A DNA stretch of 64,000 nt from Hymenobacter gummosus (GTDB taxonomy: Bacteria > Bacteroidota > Bacteroidia > Cytophagales > Hymenobacteraceae). The stretch lies in the NCBI RefSeq assembly GCF_003970915.1, contig NZ_RXOF01000012.1, positions 141,658-205,657 on the forward strand, given 5' to 3'. Of this stretch, positions 60,042 through 64,000 are shown piece after piece. The stretch's first letter is position 1. Every line of letters begins with the position of its first letter. The notes beneath the pieces were generated by a model. The model searched no databases and was not told where the DNA came from. It saw only the letters and a list, made by a program, of their open reading frames with translations. The translations under genes were made by a program, and so were the position numbers.

Positions 60042-62366
60042 CTACCGGGCCAGGGCGCCGGCCGGGCCGAGGCGGTAGCCGTTCAGAATCAGCTGCTGGT
60101 CGGGACTGGTCCAGTACACGTTCGTGTCTTCGGGCCGAATCAGCAAGTCATCCACCAGCAGGTCCTCGTTGGCGTAGAGCACCTCCAGGCGCTTGGTTTC
60201 CGGCCGGATGCGCACCGTCACGGCCACCCGAATCCAGTCGCCGTCGATTTCGGTGCAAATGCGCCCGTCCTTGTACTGGTAGTCCAGCTCGCCGCCGCCC
60301 GCGTCGTACTGGCGCACCTGCAGGCTGCCGTAGCCGAAGTCGGTATGGCCGTTGACCCACACGCTCACCTCGTAGCGGCCGGTGTCGGCCGGGGCGGGCA
60401 CCGGCCCGTTGTACATCACGATGCGGGCCTCGCCGTGGTCGGCCAGGGCGCCGGGCGCCAGGTGGCCGCGCCGGTCGGGGCGCTTGGCGAAGTCGTCCAT
60501 GATTACACCCTTAGGCGTGGTGGCGCGCAGGCCGCCGGGGCGCTGGGGCAGGGTGGGCAGCAGGGCGGCGGCGCGCTGCTGCTCCTCGGCGCGGGTGGTG
60601 GCGGCCAGCGCGGCCAGCGGCAGCTCGTAGAGCTGGACCTCCGGCGTGCTGACCAGCAGCTTAGCCAGGCTCACCAGGCGCTGCTCGGCCAGGGTGAGCG
60701 ACTGGGGCGTTACCAGCAGCAACAGGGGCTTCTGGTTGGGAAAGTCGCGCAGCAGGGTTTTATCGAGCAGGGGGCTGCTCAGCAGCTGCACGTGGCGCAT
60801 GACCTGCCCGATGGACGGGCGCGAGACGTAGCTGGACAGCTCCGGCAGGCCGGAGGCCAGCGCCAGCCGGTGAATTTCGCGGATGGACTGGGCGCTGCCT
60901 TCCAGCAGGAACTTGTCGCTGCCCAGGTTGAAGTAGGGCAGGGGCATGATGGCCTGGAAGTCGGCGGGGCGGCGGTTGGCCCAGGACAGCTCCTGCAGCA
61001 GCGGGTGCGGGGGGCGCATGTAGGCCCGGGCGCCCGCCCCGCCCTGGGCAATCTGCACCCTGGTGCTGAGGTTGGCCCAGGCCTCGCCGGCCCAGAGCAG
61101 CAGCAGCAGGGGCACCCAGGGCAGGGCACCGAGGGCAATGCGCCGCTGGCGCTGCAGGCGCCACAGCCCGTGCAGGTAGTAGGCCACGTAGGTGGTGTAA
61201 ACGAAGTAGAATGGCCAGGCAAAGCGCCCCAGCGCCCGGAACTGCCGCAGCGGCCCGAGGTAGGGCACCAGCTTGTTGAGCGGCGGGAAGATGAACGGCA
61301 CGCCGCCCGCAAACAGCACCAGCAGCCCCGCCGCCCACAGGCTCAGCGCCAGCGGCGCCGGCGCATACCGGCGTATCGGCACGGGCCGCCCCCGCCGCCG
61401 AATCAGGTTACTGACGAAGCGGATGAAGGTGGCAATCAGCACGCCCGTGCCCACCAGGCCCACGTACGACATGCCCTCAAACTCCACGTCCTTGGTGCTG
61501 AACAGGCCCGTCCAGAGCGGGCGAATGGGCGGCAGGCTGGGCGTAAACAGGCCCTGCCAGGAGGTGATGTACACCAGGAAGCCGTAGGGGTTGGGCGGCC
61601 GGTCGGTGGTGGAGTCGGTGAGCCAGAGCCAGGTGCGGAACAGCAGCAGCGGCAGCAGGGCTGCCACCACCATGGCCCCGAGCTGGCCCCAGGTGTAGCC
61701 CCGGCGCCGGAAGGCCAGCAACAGCACGTGGGCCAGCAAAAAGAAGCTGCCGCAAGCCAAGAAGTAGGCCATGACGTAGCCCATCAGCAGGCTGCTCGCC
61801 CCGAAGATGATGTACCAGCGCCAGCGCCGGGGCTCGTCGAGCATGCGCAGGATGCAGTACCAGAGCCAGGGCACGAAGCAGGGGTAGCTCAGCGACATAT
61901 GGTCGCCCAGGCGCTGAATCTGCGGAGCCAGGAAGGTAATCAGCAGGGCCAGCAGCACGGAGTACACCACCGGCAGGCGCAGGCGGCGTAGGATGGCGTA
62001 CATCACCAGCGGCGTCAGCCACACGCCCAGCAAGGCCAGCAGGTTGGTGATGCCCACGGTGTGAATGGCCGTCGGCAGGCCCGCCCGTTGCAGCACGCCC
62101 ATGGTCCAGGCTACGGCCGGCTGCAGGTTGGGGTAGGTGAAGTTTTCCCCGTAGGGGTAGTTCATGCCCGAAAAACGGCTGCCGGTATCGTAGAGGGCGT
62201 AGTAGGCCGTGGCGAAATACGCCTGCAGTCCGTCGCCGCCGGGCTGCATGAAGTACTCGTCGGGATGGGCCAGCAGGAAGGAATAAGCCAGGCCCAGCAC
62301 CAGGGCCGCGAGCAGTGCTACGCTAACCAGGCCCAGCCAGTGCCGCAACGGGCGAGATGGATTCAT
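60042..62366 (-). CDS. Large membrane protein with C-terminal jelly-roll domain
   Basis: 774 aa from the ATG at 62366. About 11 membrane helices; first loop HPDEYFMQPGGDGLQAYF and GMNYPYGENFTYPNLQPAVA. Paralogous to the 54577 protein but with about 150 extra C-terminal residues that form a beta-sandwich-like module (GRYEVSVWVNGHTDFGYGSL; GDWIRVAVTVRIRPETKRLE; DLLVDDLLIRPED). This module has the same layout as the lipoproteins encoded divergently at 62622 and 63250. No catalytic role is proven. Confidence 0.85.
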   Translation of the reverse strand: MNPSRPLRHWLGLVSVALLAALVLGLAYSFLLAHPDEYFMQPGGDGLQAYFATAYYALYDTGSRFSGMNYPYGENFTYPNLQPAVAWTMGVLQRAGLPTAIHTVGITNLLALLGVWLTPLVMYAILRRLRLPVVYSVLLALLITFLAPQIQRLGDHMSLSYPCFVPWLWYCILRMLDEPRRWRWYIIFGASSLLMGYVMAYFLACGSFFLLAHVLLLAFRRRGYTWGQLGAMVVAALLPLLLFRTWLWLTDSTTDRPPNPYGFLVYITSWQGLFTPSLPPIRPLWTGLFSTKDVEFEGMSYVGLVGTGVLIATFIRFVSNLIRRRGRPVPIRRYAPAPLALSLWAAGLLVLFAGGVPFIFPPLNKLVPYLGPLRQFRALGRFAWPFYFVYTTYVAYYLHGLWRLQRQRRIALGALPWVPLLLLLWAGEAWANLSTRVQIAQGGAGARAYMRPPHPLLQELSWANRRPADFQAIMPLPYFNLGSDKFLLEGSAQSIREIHRLALASGLPELSSYVSRPSIGQVMRHVQLLSSPLLDKTLLRDFPNQKPLLLLVTPQSLTLAEQRLVSLAKLLVSTPEVQLYELPLAALAATTRAEEQQRAAALLPTLPQRPGGLRATTPKGVIMDDFAKRPDRRGHLAPGALADHGEARIVMYNGPVPAPADTGRYEVSVWVNGHTDFGYGSLQVRQYDAGGGELDYQYKDGRICTEIDGDWIRVAVTVRIRPETKRLEVLYANEDLLVDDLLIRPEDTNVYWTSPDQQLILNGYRLGPAGALAR

Positions 62367-62583
62367 AAAGTACCAGATTGCATTGTGGCTGCCGCTGCCA
62401 CCCGGGTCGGGCAGCCCATACCAGGCCAAAACTACACGGTTTGACCCAGATTCGGGGCCGCCCGCCGCGGCCCGGCGGCTCACCGTCCGGCCGCGGCCGG
62501 ACGGCCGCCAGCCGCCGGGTTACCGGAGCGTTACGGGCTTCCGAACCCCGCCCGGGCATGGCTAGCACTCCACCGGGCCGTGC

Positions 62584-62591
62584 TATATTTG
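62584..62591 (+). promoter_or_regulatory. TATATTTG -7 promoter motif
   Basis: Exact TAnnTTTG match 31 bp before the ATG at 62622. It supports that start over the longer frame beginning at 62580. Confidence 0.6.
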
Positions 62592-62621
62592 CCCTTTCGC
62601 GATACTAACTTTTACTTCTTC

Positions 62622-63155
62622 ATGCGCCTTCCTTTGCTGGGTACCGCTTGCGTAGCGTTGCTGGCGGCCTGCTCGTCCGAAAAAGCCCCCGAGTCGTCCG
62701 GTAACGTCATCATGTCGACGGGCTTCGAGGACCTGAATGGCTGGGTGCCGCCTTCGCCGTCCCTGACCAAGGAAAAAGCCCACTCCGGCCAGTACTCCAT
62801 CAAAGTCGACCCCGGCATCGAGTACAGCCTGACCTACATCAGCGTGATGGGCAAGGTGATGCCGAATAAGCCGCAGAAGCTGCGCCTGACGGCCTGGGCC
62901 ACCACCGCCAGCAAGGAGGCCGACGCCATGCTGACGGTGGGCATGCTGAACCCGACCACTGGCACCTCGCTGCTGAACGAGCAGGTACACCTGAAGGAGC
63001 GGGTGAAGACGCCCGGCGAGTGGGAGAAAATCGAAATGGACCTGACCGTCCCGGAAAAAGCTACCTCCACCGACGAGCTGCGCGTCTACCTCTGGCGCGT
63101 GGGCAGCGGCGAGCCGGCCTACCTCGACGACGTCGAGCTGCAGATTGTAAACTAA
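62622..63155 (+). CDS. Jelly-roll lipoprotein, copy 1
   Basis: 177 aa. Lipoprotein signal with Cys at 17 (GTACVALLAACSSEK). The rest is a single carbohydrate-binding-module-like sandwich: STGFEDLNGWVPP at the start, KLRLTAWATTASKEADAMLT in the middle, and GEWEKIEMDLTVPEK leading to AYLDDVELQI at the end. Same plan as the next gene. Probably binds glycan at the cell surface; ligand unknown. Confidence 0.82.
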   Translation: MRLPLLGTACVALLAACSSEKAPESSGNVIMSTGFEDLNGWVPPSPSLTKEKAHSGQYSIKVDPGIEYSLTYISVMGKVMPNKPQKLRLTAWATTASKEADAMLTVGMLNPTTGTSLLNEQVHLKERVKTPGEWEKIEMDLTVPEKATSTDELRVYLWRVGSGEPAYLDDVELQIVN

Positions 63156-63249
63156 GCCCGGGCGGATGCGCCGGGGCCCTTCCCGGCTGGCCAGCCCGGG
63201 CACAAAGCTGCGCGGCCCGGCGCTGAAGCTCCTCTAGCAATTCTTGTCC

Positions 63250-63831
63250 ATGTCCTTCTTTCAGTCGGCCCGGTGGCGGCAGCTGGGCCGGGCAGCGGCC
63301 GGCGCGCTGCTGCTCGGCGCCTGCACCGACCGGCAGCCGGAGCTGCCTCCGCTGTCCGCCGGCCAGCAACCCGTACTGAGCACCAGCTTCGAGGGGCTGG
63401 CGGGCTGGACGGCGGCCGACAGGCTGGCGTCCGTCACGCAGGAGCACGCCCGCACGGGCCGCTACGCCCTCAAGGCTGGCCGCGACCTGGAATACAGCCT
63501 AGGCTACAGCGGCCGGCTGGGAGACTTGCTGCCCCAGGGCGCGCTGCGCCTGCGCCTGACGGCCTGGGCCTTTACCGAGCGGCCCACCGACGCGCTGCTG
63601 ATCCTGCAGGTGGTGCGACCCGACCAGAACGACCACAGCGTGGTCTACGAAAAGCTGGAGCTGGGCCGCATCGTTACCCGCTCGGGGCAGTGGACGCCGG
63701 TGTCCGCCTCCGTGGAGCTGCCCGCCGAGGCCACGCCCGACAGCCAGCTGCGGCTCTATCTTTGGTATCCGAACGCGCTCAACTTCATCTACCTCGACGA
63801 CGTGGCGCTCTACCGCGAAGACAACTACTAA
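63250..63831 (+). CDS. Jelly-roll lipoprotein, copy 2
   Basis: 193 aa from the ATG at 63250 (a TTG two codons earlier also in frame). Lipoprotein signal with Cys near 23 (GRAAAGALLLGACTDR). STSFEGLAGWTAADRLASVT and LRLRLTAWAFTERPTDALLI parallel copy 1, and FIYLDDVALYRED ends the domain as in copy 1. A tandem duplicate that has diverged widely outside these strands. In the same direction 94 bp downstream of copy 1. Confidence 0.82.
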   Translation: MSFFQSARWRQLGRAAAGALLLGACTDRQPELPPLSAGQQPVLSTSFEGLAGWTAADRLASVTQEHARTGRYALKAGRDLEYSLGYSGRLGDLLPQGALRLRLTAWAFTERPTDALLILQVVRPDQNDHSVVYEKLELGRIVTRSGQWTPVSASVELPAEATPDSQLRLYLWYPNALNFIYLDDVALYREDNY

Positions 63832-63910
63832 GCGGCCATCCGACCCGGCCGGTGGTACGCTTCGCCGTTCTATCCCTTGTATGATTGCACTGCCCTATCT
63901 TCTGGGTAGC

Positions 63911-64000
63911 CAGCCAAGGAAGCGGAGTCACCTACCATCCCTAAATGCGGGGCTTCGGCCTCGACCTTGTGGGTTAGAGCCAGTGCTCCGCTTCCCGTTT
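63911..64000 (+). ncRNA. Candidate structured RNA cut by window end
   Basis: GGAAGCGGAG (63918-63927) and CTCCGCTTCC (63986-63995) close a long stem. Inside, GGGGC TTCG GCCTC (63949-63962) is a hairpin with the very stable UUCG tetraloop. TTG at 63877-63879 and TATCTTCT at 63896-63903 could be -33 and -7 elements placing the start near 63910. No frame is open across it. CCCGTTT at the edge could begin the terminator. It might be 6S-like or another small RNA; family not recognised. Confidence 0.45.

Overview
The window reads as a piece of chromosome from a high-GC Bacteroidota, most likely Hymenobacter or a close relative. The evidence is several TAnnTTTG -7 promoter motifs, many secreted proteins ending in type IX secretion (T9SS) type A sorting domains, a PD40/OmpA outer-membrane protein, an archaeal-type prolyl-tRNA synthetase, and high-GC coding sequence. 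The genus is inference; no rRNA or marker tree was available. The first gene is cut by the left edge. No IS element, prophage, integrase, tRNA gene, rRNA or CRISPR-Cas locus was found.

Layout. 0-8 kb is housekeeping: amino-acid dehydrogenase, phosphatidylserine decarboxylase, a glutathionylspermidine-synthase operon with a lipoprotein and a membrane protein, free Met-R-sulfoxide reductase, RibD and PrmC. 8-14.3 kb is a sugar-nucleotide cluster: WbpD-like acetyltransferase, UDP-HexNAc dehydrogenase, GalE, RfbB, WbpP-like epimerase and RfbA. 14.6-23.9 kb holds a chromate transporter, a 2-oxoglutarate/Fe(II) oxygenase, a lipoprotein, an ECF sigma factor, a six-PAS histidine kinase and a hypothetical gene. 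24-31 kb holds secreted and outer-membrane proteins, including a large T9SS protein split by an apparent one-base frameshift in a visibly AT-richer patch. 31-48 kb is a mixture of OmpA/PD40 protein, Crp/Fnr regulator, DinB, ProS, FadL-type porin, DPP-IV-like peptidase, lipoproteins and T9SS remnants. 48-64 kb is a glycan-type region: a GT39-like transferase, large multi-pass membrane proteins (two clearly paralogous), DUF2079, two GT2 transferases, a secreted PIG-L deacetylase, an aldehyde dehydrogenase and two paralogous jelly-roll lipoproteins. A candidate structured RNA sits at the right edge.

The strongest unexplained signal is between the genes. (1) At 22969-23194 five copies of a 16-bp palindrome (TTACAACCGGTTGTAA) recur at exactly 42-bp spacing, with a sixth degenerate unit in phase, between a hypothetical gene and the multi-PAS kinase. 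(2) A CGGATT-rich element begins exactly on the TAA stop codon of six different genes. Where two such genes converge (psd and the glutathionylspermidine synthase) it forms a perfect 53-bp inverted repeat with two further hairpins inside. (3) Many other intergenic gaps are bracketed end to end by inverted repeats written in short-period vocabularies (AAATGGCT, GTGAAATG, ATTAATAATT, CATCCTGAG), often with a terminator or other core in the middle.
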